Shown here: one piece after another, positions 44,160-52,013 of the stretch
Layout: the number at the start of each line of letters is the position of its first letter
Numbering within the stretch: the first letter of the stretch is position 1
Source: Acidimicrobiia bacterium
Lineage (GTDB): Bacteria > Actinomycetota > Acidimicrobiia > Acidimicrobiales > Aldehydirespiratoraceae
DNA: 64,000 bases
Assembly: GCA_022820805.1 (NCBI GenBank)
Contig: JAJEEV010000043.1
Span: 137,363-201,362 of the forward strand
Direction of reading: 5' to 3'
Notes under the pieces: model-generated
The model's input: only the letters and a program-made list of their open reading frames with translations
Told to the model about the DNA's origin: nothing
Database searches by the model: none
Position numbers and translations under genes: made by a program

Positions 44160-45034
44160 TCCGCTCGCCTGCCCAGCAGACCGGTGGGTTTGGTGGCGAG
44201 CACCACAAGGAACATGAGGTGGCCGACGAGCGGCCCGGAGCCCAGGCCGTAGGCGACCTCGAACTGCCCCCCGACGGTGTGGGCCACGCCGAGCAGCAGC
44301 CCCCCGACAAGCGTGCCCCACACCGACCCGAGGCCGCCGATCACCACCGCCTCGAAGGCATACAAGAGCTGAGCCGGTCCGTCCAGGGGTCCGAAGCTCT
44401 GCCTGATCCCGAGGAACACGCCGGCTATGGCCACGGTGGCGAAGGCGATGCCCATGGCCACCGCGTAGAGGTTGCGGTCGTTGATTCCCATGAGGCGGGC
44501 GGTGGCCGGATCGTCGGACACGGCCCGGAATGCCCGGCCCAGGGCGGTACGCGACAGTATGAGTTGCAGCGTCCCGAGCACCGCGACCGCCACCACCAGG
44601 GTGATAAGCGGGATCCAGCCGACAGCGATCGCGTCGTTGATCCTGATGCTCTCGATCTCGATCGAGCCCACGTCGAGGCCGCGCGAGTCGGCGCTGTAGG
44701 TCTCCAGCAGCACGTTCTGGATGACGACACCGAGGCCGAAGGTCACCAGGATCGAAGGGAGGGGGTCTGCGCTGATGGTGAAGTTGAATGCCCCCAGCTG
44801 CAGCGCGTAGCCCGCGGCCAGCATCACCGGCACCACGACCACCAGCGAGACGAAGGGGTTCAGGCCCAGCGCCGAAGTGACCGACACCGCCACGAACGCG
44901 CCGAGGATGGCGAGGTCCCCGTGGGCCAGGTTCACGAAGCGCATGACGCCGAAGGCCAGCGACAGGCCGGTGGCGAACAGCGCGAACAAGCCGCCGAGCA
45001 TGATCCCCTGGACGACCGCGTTGAGCCACTCCAT
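44156..45034 (-). CDS. livH: HAAT-family ABC transporter permease (LivH type)
   Basis: A 292-residue permease with about eight membrane helices. VVQGIMLGGLFALFATGLSL and FVNLAHGDLAILGAFV are LivH signatures; FRAVSDDPATARLMGIN is the cytoplasmic ATPase-contact loop. VIGGLGSVWGTLVGGLLLG is conserved near the C-terminus. The ATG at 45034 overlaps the livF stop by one base, and the stop overlaps livM by 4 bp. It pairs with LivM to form the transmembrane channel. Confidence 0.93.
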   Translation of the reverse strand: MEWLNAVVQGIMLGGLFALFATGLSLAFGVMRFVNLAHGDLAILGAFVAVSVTSALGLNPFVSLVVVVPVMLAAGYALQLGAFNFTISADPLPSILVTFGLGVVIQNVLLETYSADSRGLDVGSIEIESIRINDAIAVGWIPLITLVVAVAVLGTLQLILSRTALGRAFRAVSDDPATARLMGINDRNLYAVAMGIAFATVAIAGVFLGIRQSFGPLDGPAQLLYAFEAVVIGGLGSVWGTLVGGLLLGVAHTVGGQFEVAYGLGSGPLVGHLMFLVVLATKPTGLLGRRAE

Positions 45035-45762
45035 CAGCCCGGGCCCTCCGAGCCGGCTCCGGCGGGCAGACCGAAATAGGCCGCGGTGATGTCGGAGCGG
45101 GCCAGTTCGCCGGGCCGGCCCTCGAGCGAGACCCGCCCCTCCAGCAGGCACACGACCCTGGACGCCACCGCCAGCGCCTGCCCGATGTCCTGCTCGACCA
45201 GCAGGACGGTGGCGCCGCCCTCCGACAGCGCGGGCAGGGCCTCATACAACGACTTGACCACCACCGGCGCCAAGCCGAGCGACACTTCGTCGAGCAGGAT
45301 CAGCCTGGGGTTGGACATCAGGGCCCGGCCGATGGCAACCGCCTGCTGCTCGCCTCCCGACAAGACGTGGGAGGGTCGGTCCATCAGCGGCCGGATCAAC
45401 GGGAACACGTCGAGGACGGAGTCGAGATTCCAGCGGCCCGGTCGAGCGGCGTGGGCGCCGATGATCAGGTTCTCGCGAACGGTCAGACTTCCGAACAGCA
45501 TGCGGCCCTCGGGCACGAGGGCGATCCCGAGCCCGACCCGCCGGTGGGCCTTGACCCCGGCGATGTCGGTGCCGTCGAACAGGATGGAGCCCGCTCTGGT
45601 GGGCACCTGTCCGGCCAAGACCCGCAGGAACGTCGTCTTGCCGGCCCCGTTGGCGCCGATCATGGCCAGCGTCTCGCCCTCGGATACGTCCACGTCGATC
45701 CCGAAGAGCGCCTGGAAATCGCCGTAGCCCGCGTCGAGACCTCGCACCTCGAGGAGGGTCAT
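45034..45762 (-). CDS. livF: HAAT-family ABC transporter ATPase (LivF type)
   Basis: A 242-residue ATPase. Walker A is IGANGAGKTTFLRVL, the signature is LSGGEQQAVAIGRALM, and Walker B is LILLDEVSLGLAP. The Walker B Glu is followed by V rather than P, a conservative change. LVPEGRMLFGSLTVREN is typical of LivF. Its stop overlaps the livH start, and the start overlaps the livG stop by 4 bp. It energises the importer with LivG. Confidence 0.93.
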   Translation of the reverse strand: MTLLEVRGLDAGYGDFQALFGIDVDVSEGETLAMIGANGAGKTTFLRVLAGQVPTRAGSILFDGTDIAGVKAHRRVGLGIALVPEGRMLFGSLTVRENLIIGAHAARPGRWNLDSVLDVFPLIRPLMDRPSHVLSGGEQQAVAIGRALMSNPRLILLDEVSLGLAPVVVKSLYEALPALSEGGATVLLVEQDIGQALAVASRVVCLLEGRVSLEGRPGELARSDITAAYFGLPAGAGSEGPG

Positions 45763-46487
45763 TCCGGCGCCACCCCCAGGTACACCTCCTGGACCGCCGG
45801 ACTGGCCATGACCTCGGCCGGGTCGCCCTCGGCGATCTTCATCCCGAAGCTCATGGCCATGATCCGTCCGACCACGGCGAGCAGGGCATGCACGATGTGC
45901 TCTATCCAGACGATGGTCACGCCGCCGGTGTGAATCGCCCGGATGTTGTCGACCAGCTCCAGCACCTCGGCCTCGGTCAGGCCCCCGGCGATCTCGTCGA
46001 GCAGGAGGATCTTGGGCTGGGTGGCAAGGGCGCGGGCCAGCTCCAGGCGCTTGCGGCCCAGCAGGGGAAGGGCTCCTGCCCTGGTGTTGGCCGACTCCAG
46101 CAGCTGAGACCGTTCGAGGGCTTCGACCGCGATGGGGGTGGCGTGGGCCTCCGACATCGGCACGCCCGCGCCGAAGACCGCGGCCACGAGCACGTTCTCG
46201 AACACCGTCATGCCCTCGAACGGCCGCGGGATCTGCGATGTTCGGGCCAGCCCCCGCCGGCAGCGACGGTCGGCGGAGGTCCGTGTGACGTCCTCGCCCT
46301 CGATCAGGATGGAGCCGCGGTCGCAGCTCAGATCGCCTGCGATCAGGTTGAGGAGAGTCGTCTTTCCGGCGCCGTTGGGTCCGACGATGCCGAGCGCGTC
46401 GCCCTCGCTCACCTGGAGTGAGAGGTTGTCGACGACCTTTACGCCGAACGACTTGTCGACATCGACGACCTCGAGCAGCGGGGCCAT
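45759..46487 (-). CDS. livG: HAAT-family ABC transporter ATPase (LivG type)
   Basis: A 242-residue ATPase. Walker A is VGPNGAGKTTLLNLIAG. The signature position reads LPLLGRKRLELARAL instead of LSGGQ-like LSYGQQRRLEIARAL, an altered form of the ABC signature. Walker B is ILLLDEIAGGLTEAE. GLARTSQIPRPFEGMTVFENV is characteristic of LivG. It is preceded by a 70-bp gap after the binding-protein gene and coupled to livF by a 4-bp overlap. The altered signature loop may slow ATP hydrolysis but is seen as a variant position in this subfamily. Confidence 0.9.
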   Translation of the reverse strand: MAPLLEVVDVDKSFGVKVVDNLSLQVSEGDALGIVGPNGAGKTTLLNLIAGDLSCDRGSILIEGEDVTRTSADRRCRRGLARTSQIPRPFEGMTVFENVLVAAVFGAGVPMSEAHATPIAVEALERSQLLESANTRAGALPLLGRKRLELARALATQPKILLLDEIAGGLTEAEVLELVDNIRAIHTGGVTIVWIEHIVHALLAVVGRIMAMSFGMKIAEGDPAEVMASPAVQEVYLGVAPE

Positions 46488-46557
46488 CCGCCCAAGCTAG
46501 CCGAGCAGCCAGGCCGCTCGATCAGCGGGACCGCTGGCCCGGGTCACCCGGACGGGA

Positions 46558-47907
46558 TTACTCGATCAGCTGCAGCGGACCGTCGATGGGATGGTCCGGC
46601 AGGAACGTGTTGACCGCGACGAACAACTCGAACGGGAACCGCTCGCCGGCCACCCACTGGCCGCCCACCAGGCTGGTCGTGGTGAGCTGCGGGACGGGGC
46701 CCTCGTTGAAGTTGACCCGCCCGACCTGGGTCTCCAGGTCGGTCTGGCCGATGGCCTCGTTGAGTGCCGTCTTCTCGGCGGTGCCGGCCCTCTTGAGGGC
46801 GTCGATGGCGACCTCCCAGACGGCGTGGCCGTAGCCCAGAGGCTGCTCCCAGTTGCGGCCGGTGGCGGCGATGTATGCCTCCGCCAGGTCGTTGGCGCTC
46901 TGACCCGTGAGTGACGACTTGGTCGGGTACCGGTCGGTCCACCAGATCTCGGAGCTGAGTCCGGCTCCCTTGGGGTAGGTGGCCACCGCGCTGCTGAACA
47001 GCAGTCCCTTGGCCACGGTCACGACCGGCGGGTTGAAGCCCTGCTGGAGGGCCTGGGCCTGGTACGTGGCGAACACCGGGGGCGGCAGCACGCCCGTGAC
47101 GATCTGCACGTTGTTGTCCTTGAACGACGCGATCTGCGCCGAGAAGTCCTGGGTGCCCAGGTCGAAGCGGCCGTCGTCGATGATGGTGTAGCCCTCGGCG
47201 ATGAACGCCGGGGGCTGCCCGAGCTCGGGGTCGCCGAAAGCGGTGCCGTCGGGATCGCCGGCCCACAGAGCGCCGATGATGGGCTCTACGTCAGCCTGGG
47301 CCCACAGGTCGAGGAACACCGCGGTCAGGTGCTCGATGCCCCAGAAGAAATGGTGGTTCCACACAGATGCGGGCTCGGGACCAGGGGGGCCGCCCTTGAC
47401 GTTGACGTAGTGCGGCTGCCAGGGAGCCAGCGTCGACAGGCACGGGGTCTCGCCCAGATCGCAGGCCGCGGCCACCGGGATGGTGGTGTCGGGTGTGCCG
47501 CCGCACAGCACCAGGTCGACGCCCTCGGCGATGAGCTCGTTGGTCACCTCGCCGGCCCGGGTTGCGTCGGTCTCGGTGTCCTTGTCGATGATCTCGATGC
47601 GGTCGCCGAAGAGCTCCCGCATCTGTGCCAGCACGAAGTCGTCGGTCTCTCCCAGAGCAGCCAGCGGGCCGGTCCGGGGCGTGACGAAGCCGACCTTGGC
47701 CGGCGGTATGTCCGATGTGGCGCTGGCCGCGGTGGTGGTGGCTGCGGCTGCGGTGGTGGTGGCTGCGGCCGCGGTGGTGGTGGTCGCGGCGGGCGCGGCC
47801 TCCTCGTCGTCACCGCACGCGGCCAGCAGCCCGCCGCCGAGGCCGACTGCGGCGGCGCTGCCCAGAAACTGCCGTCTCGAGGTTCTGCGCTTGTTGGATT
47901 CGGTCAT
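46558..47907 (-). CDS. livK: HAAT-family ABC transporter substrate-binding lipoprotein (Tat-exported)
   Basis: A 449-residue periplasmic-binding-protein-fold protein. The N-terminus TSRRQFLGSAAAVGLGGG is a twin-arginine signal with lipobox LLAACG, so it is exported folded and lipid-anchored. A low-complexity Ala/Thr linker (ATTTTAAAA repeats, residues ~38-65) tethers the binding domains. KVGFVTPRTGPLAALGE begins the type I binding fold. LVLCGGTPDTTIPVAAACD lines the usual hinge side of the pocket. Cargo is unknown; the neighbourhood suggests an aromatic or carboxylic acid. macA lies 30 bp upstream on the strand. Confidence 0.9.
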   Translation of the reverse strand: MTESNKRRTSRRQFLGSAAAVGLGGGLLAACGDDEEAAPAATTTTAAAATTTAAAATTTAASATSDIPPAKVGFVTPRTGPLAALGETDDFVLAQMRELFGDRIEIIDKDTETDATRAGEVTNELIAEGVDLVLCGGTPDTTIPVAAACDLGETPCLSTLAPWQPHYVNVKGGPPGPEPASVWNHHFFWGIEHLTAVFLDLWAQADVEPIIGALWAGDPDGTAFGDPELGQPPAFIAEGYTIIDDGRFDLGTQDFSAQIASFKDNNVQIVTGVLPPPVFATYQAQALQQGFNPPVVTVAKGLLFSSAVATYPKGAGLSSEIWWTDRYPTKSSLTGQSANDLAEAYIAATGRNWEQPLGYGHAVWEVAIDALKRAGTAEKTALNEAIGQTDLETQVGRVNFNEGPVPQLTTTSLVGGQWVAGERFPFELFVAVNTFLPDHPIDGPLQLIE

Positions 47908-47937
47908 TGGGTTTCCTTTCGGTGTCAGCGCCGGCGG

Positions 47938-49011
47938 CTACACCGGCCTGCGGCCATGGAAGGCGTCGTCCAGCATCTGCCGGATCCCGCCCTCCGTCGG
48001 TGGCCGCACGTTGGCGGCCGCTTCAATCACAACCCTCCGGGTTGCTTCGTCGAGTCCACCGGCGGGCATGCCGAGGGCTTCGAGACTGGTGGGCGCACCG
48101 ATGGCGCCGGCGAGATCGAAGAAGGCGGCGGGCACGTCGCGTGCCGGAGCGTCGATCACGGCCGCGATGTCCTCGATGATGCTGCCGATGGCGGGCGCGT
48201 TGTAGGCGAGCGCGTGGCCGAGCACCGCGGCGTTCATCCCGCCGTGGTCGAGGTTGAACATCCCGCCCAGCACGTGGCAGGTCTTGTGGTGCAGCGCCGT
48301 GCCGCCGGTGCCCAGCACCACCCCGCCGAGGTAGGCGCCGTAGAGGACGTCGGTGCGGGCCGCGATGTCGCCGGGCTCGGCCGTGACCGCCGGCAGACCC
48401 CGGTACATGACCCGGATGCTCTCCAGTGCCATGAAGGAGATGAACGGGTTGGCGCCTGGACCGTAGAGCGCCTCGACTGCATGGGCGAGGGCGTTCATCC
48501 CGGACGGTCCGGCGATGGCGGCCGGCAGGGTGACGGTCAGCTCGGGGTCGTAGACGACCAGCGCGGGCTTGGCGGCGGCGTCGACGCCCACCTGCTTGTG
48601 GTCCCCGTCGCTGATTCCCCAGATGGGGGTCATCTCCGAGCCGGCGTAGGTGGTGGGCACGGCGATCTGCCTGATGCCGGCCTCGAGCACGACGGCCTTC
48701 CCGAACCCGGTCGCCGATCCGCCGCCGATGGTGAGCACGGTGTCGGCGCCGGCCTCGCGTGCCTGCGCGGCTGCTGACCGTGCCAGCTGGAGCGGAACGT
48801 GCTGGGCCACCTCGTCGAACCGGCCCGCGACCCGGTCGCCGAGGATGGCGCTGATCTCGGAGGCGAGGGCATCGGTGGCCTGGTCCGCGATGATCAGGAT
48901 TCGCTCCGCGCCCAGGGCCTCGGCCTCTGCGGCCAGCGACTTGCGGGCACCCGCACCGAACACGACCCTGCCCGGCAGCGCGTCGTAGGTGAACTCCAGG
49001 TCACGCTGCAA
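47938..49011 (-). CDS. macA: Maleylacetate reductase
   Basis: A 357-residue member of the iron-containing alcohol dehydrogenase fold that reduces maleylacetate to beta-ketoadipate with NAD(P)H. GRVVFGAGARKSLAAEAEAL opens the domain; TIGGGSATGFGKAVV binds the cofactor; IAVPTTYAGSEMTPIWGIS and ALHHKTCHVLGG are specific to maleylacetate reductases. HALAYNAP is conserved. No metal is needed in this branch, in keeping with the missing canonical iron His set. It links HapCD and hydroxyquinol dioxygenase products to the thiolase. It follows hapD after 106 bp that contain an inverted repeat. Confidence 0.92.
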   Translation of the reverse strand: MQRDLEFTYDALPGRVVFGAGARKSLAAEAEALGAERILIIADQATDALASEISAILGDRVAGRFDEVAQHVPLQLARSAAAQAREAGADTVLTIGGGSATGFGKAVVLEAGIRQIAVPTTYAGSEMTPIWGISDGDHKQVGVDAAAKPALVVYDPELTVTLPAAIAGPSGMNALAHAVEALYGPGANPFISFMALESIRVMYRGLPAVTAEPGDIAARTDVLYGAYLGGVVLGTGGTALHHKTCHVLGGMFNLDHGGMNAAVLGHALAYNAPAIGSIIEDIAAVIDAPARDVPAAFFDLAGAIGAPTSLEALGMPAGGLDEATRRVVIEAAANVRPPTEGGIRQMLDDAFHGRRPV

Positions 49012-49035
49012 CTGTCCGGCCCCCTCTCCAGAATC

Positions 49036-49069
49036 GTCCGCTGTGCAGACAAGTTACCACATAGCGGAC
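49036..49069. promoter_or_regulatory. Inverted repeat, possible operator upstream of macA
   Basis: GTCCGCT (49036-49042) and AGCGGAC (49063-49069) form a 7-bp inverted repeat with a 20-bp spacer, extendable to GTCCGCTRTG on both arms. It lies 24-58 bp before the macA start. IclR-type regulators often bind GC-rich palindromes of this kind, and an IclR gene is in the island; the link is inference. Confidence 0.4.
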
Positions 49070-49090
49070 AATCTCGTGCGTCCTAGTTCT

Positions 49091-49117
49091 CCGCTCTCGT
49101 TCGCTCCGCTCGGCCTC
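49091..49117 (-). repeat. Degenerate relative of the dispersed repeat
   Basis: This 27-bp stretch, read on the minus strand, begins GAGGCCGAGCG like the 5' end of the dispersed repeat and continues GAGCGAACGAGAGCGG, close to its 3' part. The middle is missing. It directly follows the hapD stop codon. Confidence 0.5.
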
Positions 49118-50086
49118 CTAGAAGTCGACGGGGTGCACCGGCGCCTCGCCCTTGGCGATCATCTCGGGGATCCGGGGCGAACCGTTCTCCCAGACCAGCA
49201 GCATCGACCGCTTGGGCGAGTAGCCGGTGTGGCGGATATCGGCCGGCATGGCGGCGACATCACCCGCCTTCATGATCACCCGGGCCCGCTTGGCCCCCGT
49301 GTCGCGGTCCTCCACGTCCCACTGGATCTCGTCGCTGAGCTGCACGAACCACTCCACCCGGTCGTTGCCGTGGATGACCGGCAGGGTGAACTCCTCGGTG
49401 GTGGGGCAGTAGAGGCTCTCCTTGCAGGCCGAGACCACCGAGGGATTCCAGGTCACATCGGACCGGGACAGGTACGCGAACAGGTTGAACGAGCAGACCT
49501 CGCCCTCGTAGCCGGGCTCGGCCTCGATGACGGGCTCGTCCTGGTCGACGTCGGCGAAGGCCCGGTTCACCGGGAAGCCCGACTCGTCGCTGCGCAGCGG
49601 CTCGTCGCCGGGCACCCCCACCATGCGGTCGGCCACCACCCGCCTGCGGGTGACCGCGTCGTCGTTGCTGCCGCTGCTGGGGCCGAAGGCGCTGCCCGTC
49701 TCCAGCGGTGCCGCGAAGGGGTCGTAGCCCTCGTTGGTCCAGTCCGAGAGCATGGCCTTGAAGCAGCCGAGCAGCTCGTCATGGTCGAAGGTCTCGTTGT
49801 AGTCCACCTCGGCCCGGCGGTAGGCCTCGTTGAACCGCCCCGCGAACATGTCGACGGTGCCGTAGTGGTTCATGGTGCCGATGACCGAGTCGAAGTTGAC
49901 GATGCCGTAGAAGAACCCCCAGGCCACGTCGCGCTGGACGCAGCGCAGCCAATGGTCGACGGGCATCTGGTGGTTCCCGGTCGGCCACTCGACGGTGACG
50001 AAGTACTCGTCGCGGCTGAATGTGAATCCGCCCACGCCGAACTGCCGGTATCCGAGTCGGTTGGCGGGTGCTTCCGTGACGGTCAT
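49118..50086 (-). CDS. hapD: Hydroquinone 1,2-dioxygenase large subunit (HapD-like)
   Basis: A 322-residue protein resembling the large (beta) subunit of the two-component hydroquinone 1,2-dioxygenase of Pseudomonas, which opens hydroquinone to 4-hydroxymuconic semialdehyde. MPVDHWLRCVQRDVAWGFFYG and the cupin-like C-terminal part (LPVIHGNDRVEWFVQLSDEI, KAGDVAAMPADIRHTGY) are the recognisable stretches. The C-terminal half could supply His ligands for iron. The ATG at 50086 has a perfect AGGAGG at 6 nt, and hapC ends 9 bp upstream. Two adjacent genes of the right sizes (322 and 165 aa) strengthen the assignment. Confidence 0.82.
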   Translation of the reverse strand: MTVTEAPANRLGYRQFGVGGFTFSRDEYFVTVEWPTGNHQMPVDHWLRCVQRDVAWGFFYGIVNFDSVIGTMNHYGTVDMFAGRFNEAYRRAEVDYNETFDHDELLGCFKAMLSDWTNEGYDPFAAPLETGSAFGPSSGSNDDAVTRRRVVADRMVGVPGDEPLRSDESGFPVNRAFADVDQDEPVIEAEPGYEGEVCSFNLFAYLSRSDVTWNPSVVSACKESLYCPTTEEFTLPVIHGNDRVEWFVQLSDEIQWDVEDRDTGAKRARVIMKAGDVAAMPADIRHTGYSPKRSMLLVWENGSPRIPEMIAKGEAPVHPVDF

Positions 50087-50095
50087 GGTGTCCTC

Positions 50096-50593
50096 CTAGA
50101 AGGTCTGGCAGATGTCGGCCCACCGGAACACGGTGTCGGGCCCCTCGATGGTCTGGAGCAGCACGACGCCGACGCCGTCGCTGTGCATCCGGTACGCCTT
50201 CCCGGCGGGGAGCATCGTCATGTGTCCCCGCTGGGCGGTCACGGTCCCCATGGGGCTGCCCTCCGGCTCACCCTCAAGGGTGATCGAGCCTCCGGAGGAG
50301 GGATCGACCAGCTCAGCCGCAGGGTCGAGCAGCTCGAAGCGCACGGTGCCGTCCATGACGAGGGCGAACTCGTCATGGGGTGCGGCTCGCCAGGCGCTGG
50401 TGCCCTCGGCTCTGATGGCCTCGAGCACGTACTCCAGGTTCTTGCCCACCGCCACCTTCTCGTAGGGAGCGGCCGCCGAGGCCACTTCGAAGATGTTGGA
50501 GAAGGCGTAGTACTTCGGGTCGTCGTCGACGAGCTGGACGCCGCCCTTGGCGAAGTCCGTGAGCGATCCGAACACGGTCGTGTACTGCGTCAT
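50096..50593 (-). CDS. hapC: Hydroquinone 1,2-dioxygenase small subunit (HapC-like)
   Basis: A 165-residue cupin-like protein matching the small (alpha) subunit of two-component hydroquinone 1,2-dioxygenase. FGSLTDFAKGGVQLVDDDPKYYAFSN is the family opening and HDEFALVMDGTVRFELLDP and RGHMTMLPAGKAYRM are cupin strands. The ATG at 50593 (MTQYTTVFG) has GGGAGAGGA upstream and is preferred over an in-frame start seven codons earlier. It is the first gene of the nine-gene array and is divergent from the VWA gene with 106 bp between starts, where the array's main promoter should be. Confidence 0.82.
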   Translation of the reverse strand: MTQYTTVFGSLTDFAKGGVQLVDDDPKYYAFSNIFEVASAAAPYEKVAVGKNLEYVLEAIRAEGTSAWRAAPHDEFALVMDGTVRFELLDPAAELVDPSSGGSITLEGEPEGSPMGTVTAQRGHMTMLPAGKAYRMHSDGVGVVLLQTIEGPDTVFRWADICQTF

Positions 50594-50643
50594 GCGTCCT
50601 CTCCCGCAGCTCAACGCTGCTTGAAACGTTGTCTTAGCATGGT

Positions 50644-50672
50644 GTGACCGTCCGGCCGGCGGGCGGTATACA
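50644..50672 (+). promoter_or_regulatory. Promoter for the VWA-domain gene
   Basis: GTGACC (50644-50649) and TATACA (50667-50672) are separated by exactly 17 bp and point to the VWA gene, giving a leader of about 20 nt. The region must also hold the oppositely directed hapC promoter, for which no clear boxes were found. Confidence 0.45.
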
Positions 50673-50699
50673 CGAGACTAGCAGCGCCTGGTTTACCGA

Positions 50700-52013
50700 A
50701 TGCCAAGAGACCGAGCGAAGGAGTCGCCGGCCGGGGCGGCCATCGCCGAGCGTGTCACCCAGCTCGGTCACAGCCTCCAGGCCCGTGGAGTGGACGTCAC
50801 CGTGGCCGAGATAATCGACGCCGCCCGGGCTGCGACCCTGGTCGACCTGGGTTCCCGCTCGGAGTTCCGGGTCGCGCTCAGGGCCACGCTCATCAAGGAC
50901 GCACGCCACTTGGCGCTGTTCGACGCCGTGTTCGACCGGCTCTTCCCGCTGAGCGGATCCGGCGGAGCACCGGGAGGCGATGCCGCCGCCATCGATCCGG
51001 TGAGCGTGGTCGCCTTCGACTCCGACCCGGCCGCGCTGGCGGCGAGCCTGGTGGCCGAGCACGGCGGCTTCGACGGTGAACTGCGGGGTGAGCGCCACCA
51101 CCTCCAGCGGGCGCTGCGGGCGGCCGACCTGGCCCAGTTGATGAGCGACGCCCGCAGGGCCAATCCCGAACTGCCCACCGCCGAGCTGCGCGAGCGGATC
51201 GAGCAGCTCAAGCAGCTGATGGCCGCGGAGGTCCGCTACCGCCTGGGCGAGTCCAGCCCGATCCCGCTCGACCCCGCGGTGCAGGACATCGAGTTCCTCA
51301 ACGCCACCCGGCATCAGCTGGACGACATTCGCGACGCGGTCAGGCCTCTGGCCCGCCGGCTGGCCGCCCGCCTCGCCCGGCGCCGGCAGGCCCGCCACGG
51401 TCGCAGCGTCAACTTCAGGCGCACCATCAGGCAGTCGCTCTCCACCGGGGGCACGCCCGTCGACATCGCCTACCAGCGGGCCCGGTCCCACCGGCCGGAA
51501 CTGTTCGTCCTGTGCGACATATCCGGCTCGGTGGCGCACTTCTCGGTGTTCACGCTGACCCTCATGGCCGCTCTGTCGGCGGAGATACCCCGGTGCCGCT
51601 CCTTCGTCTTCGTCGACGCCGTGGACGAGGTGACCGACCTGCTGGCCGCCACCGACCACGGCATCGAGCCGTGGCAGCTCATGAGGAACACCAACGTGAT
51701 CGCCGGCGACGGCCATTCCGACTACGGCGCAGTGCTGAGCCAGTTCTGGGACCAGGTCGGCTCCGGGGAGATGAGCCCCAACTCGACGCTGCTCATCACC
51801 GGCGACGCCCGCACGAACTACCTGGACAAGCGGGTCGAGATGCTCGAGGAGATCGCAGGCCGGTGCCGGGCCGTGTACTGGCTCAATCCCGAGCCGCGTG
51901 CCGATTGGGACACCCACGACTCGGAGATGGATGCCTACGCTCGGCACTGCACCGAGACCTTCGAGGTTCGAACGGTGCGGCAGCTGGTCAGCTGCGTGGA
52001 GAGGCTGCTCTAG
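50700..52013 (+). CDS. VWA domain protein, CoxE-like
   Basis: A 437-residue protein. The N-terminal half is helical with many Arg and Glu residues (FRVALRATLIKDARHLALFD). The C-terminal third is a von Willebrand A domain: LFVLCDISGSV carries the MIDAS D-x-S-x-S metal motif, and TLLITGDARTNY the later Asp. CoxE-like proteins usually act with a MoxR-type AAA+ ATPase to insert metals or mature large enzymes, but no such ATPase is in the window. The ATG at 50700 follows the promoter at 50644. Its stop shares the tetramer CTAG with the convergent methionine synthase gene. Its client protein is unknown. Confidence 0.85.
   Translation: MPRDRAKESPAGAAIAERVTQLGHSLQARGVDVTVAEIIDAARAATLVDLGSRSEFRVALRATLIKDARHLALFDAVFDRLFPLSGSGGAPGGDAAAIDPVSVVAFDSDPAALAASLVAEHGGFDGELRGERHHLQRALRAADLAQLMSDARRANPELPTAELRERIEQLKQLMAAEVRYRLGESSPIPLDPAVQDIEFLNATRHQLDDIRDAVRPLARRLAARLARRRQARHGRSVNFRRTIRQSLSTGGTPVDIAYQRARSHRPELFVLCDISGSVAHFSVFTLTLMAALSAEIPRCRSFVFVDAVDEVTDLLAATDHGIEPWQLMRNTNVIAGDGHSDYGAVLSQFWDQVGSGEMSPNSTLLITGDARTNYLDKRVEMLEEIAGRCRAVYWLNPEPRADWDTHDSEMDAYARHCTETFEVRTVRQLVSCVERLL

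Noticed and set aside
47700-47790. Tandem GCGGTGGTGGTGG-type repeats, as a possible CRISPR or regulatory array
   Set aside because: They lie inside livK and encode its Ala/Thr-rich linker after the lipobox; spacing and lack of spacers exclude CRISPR.
50594-50699. A clear promoter for the hap array on the minus strand
   Set aside because: Several AT-richer hexamers exist but none has an acceptable -35/-10 pair, so no site was called.
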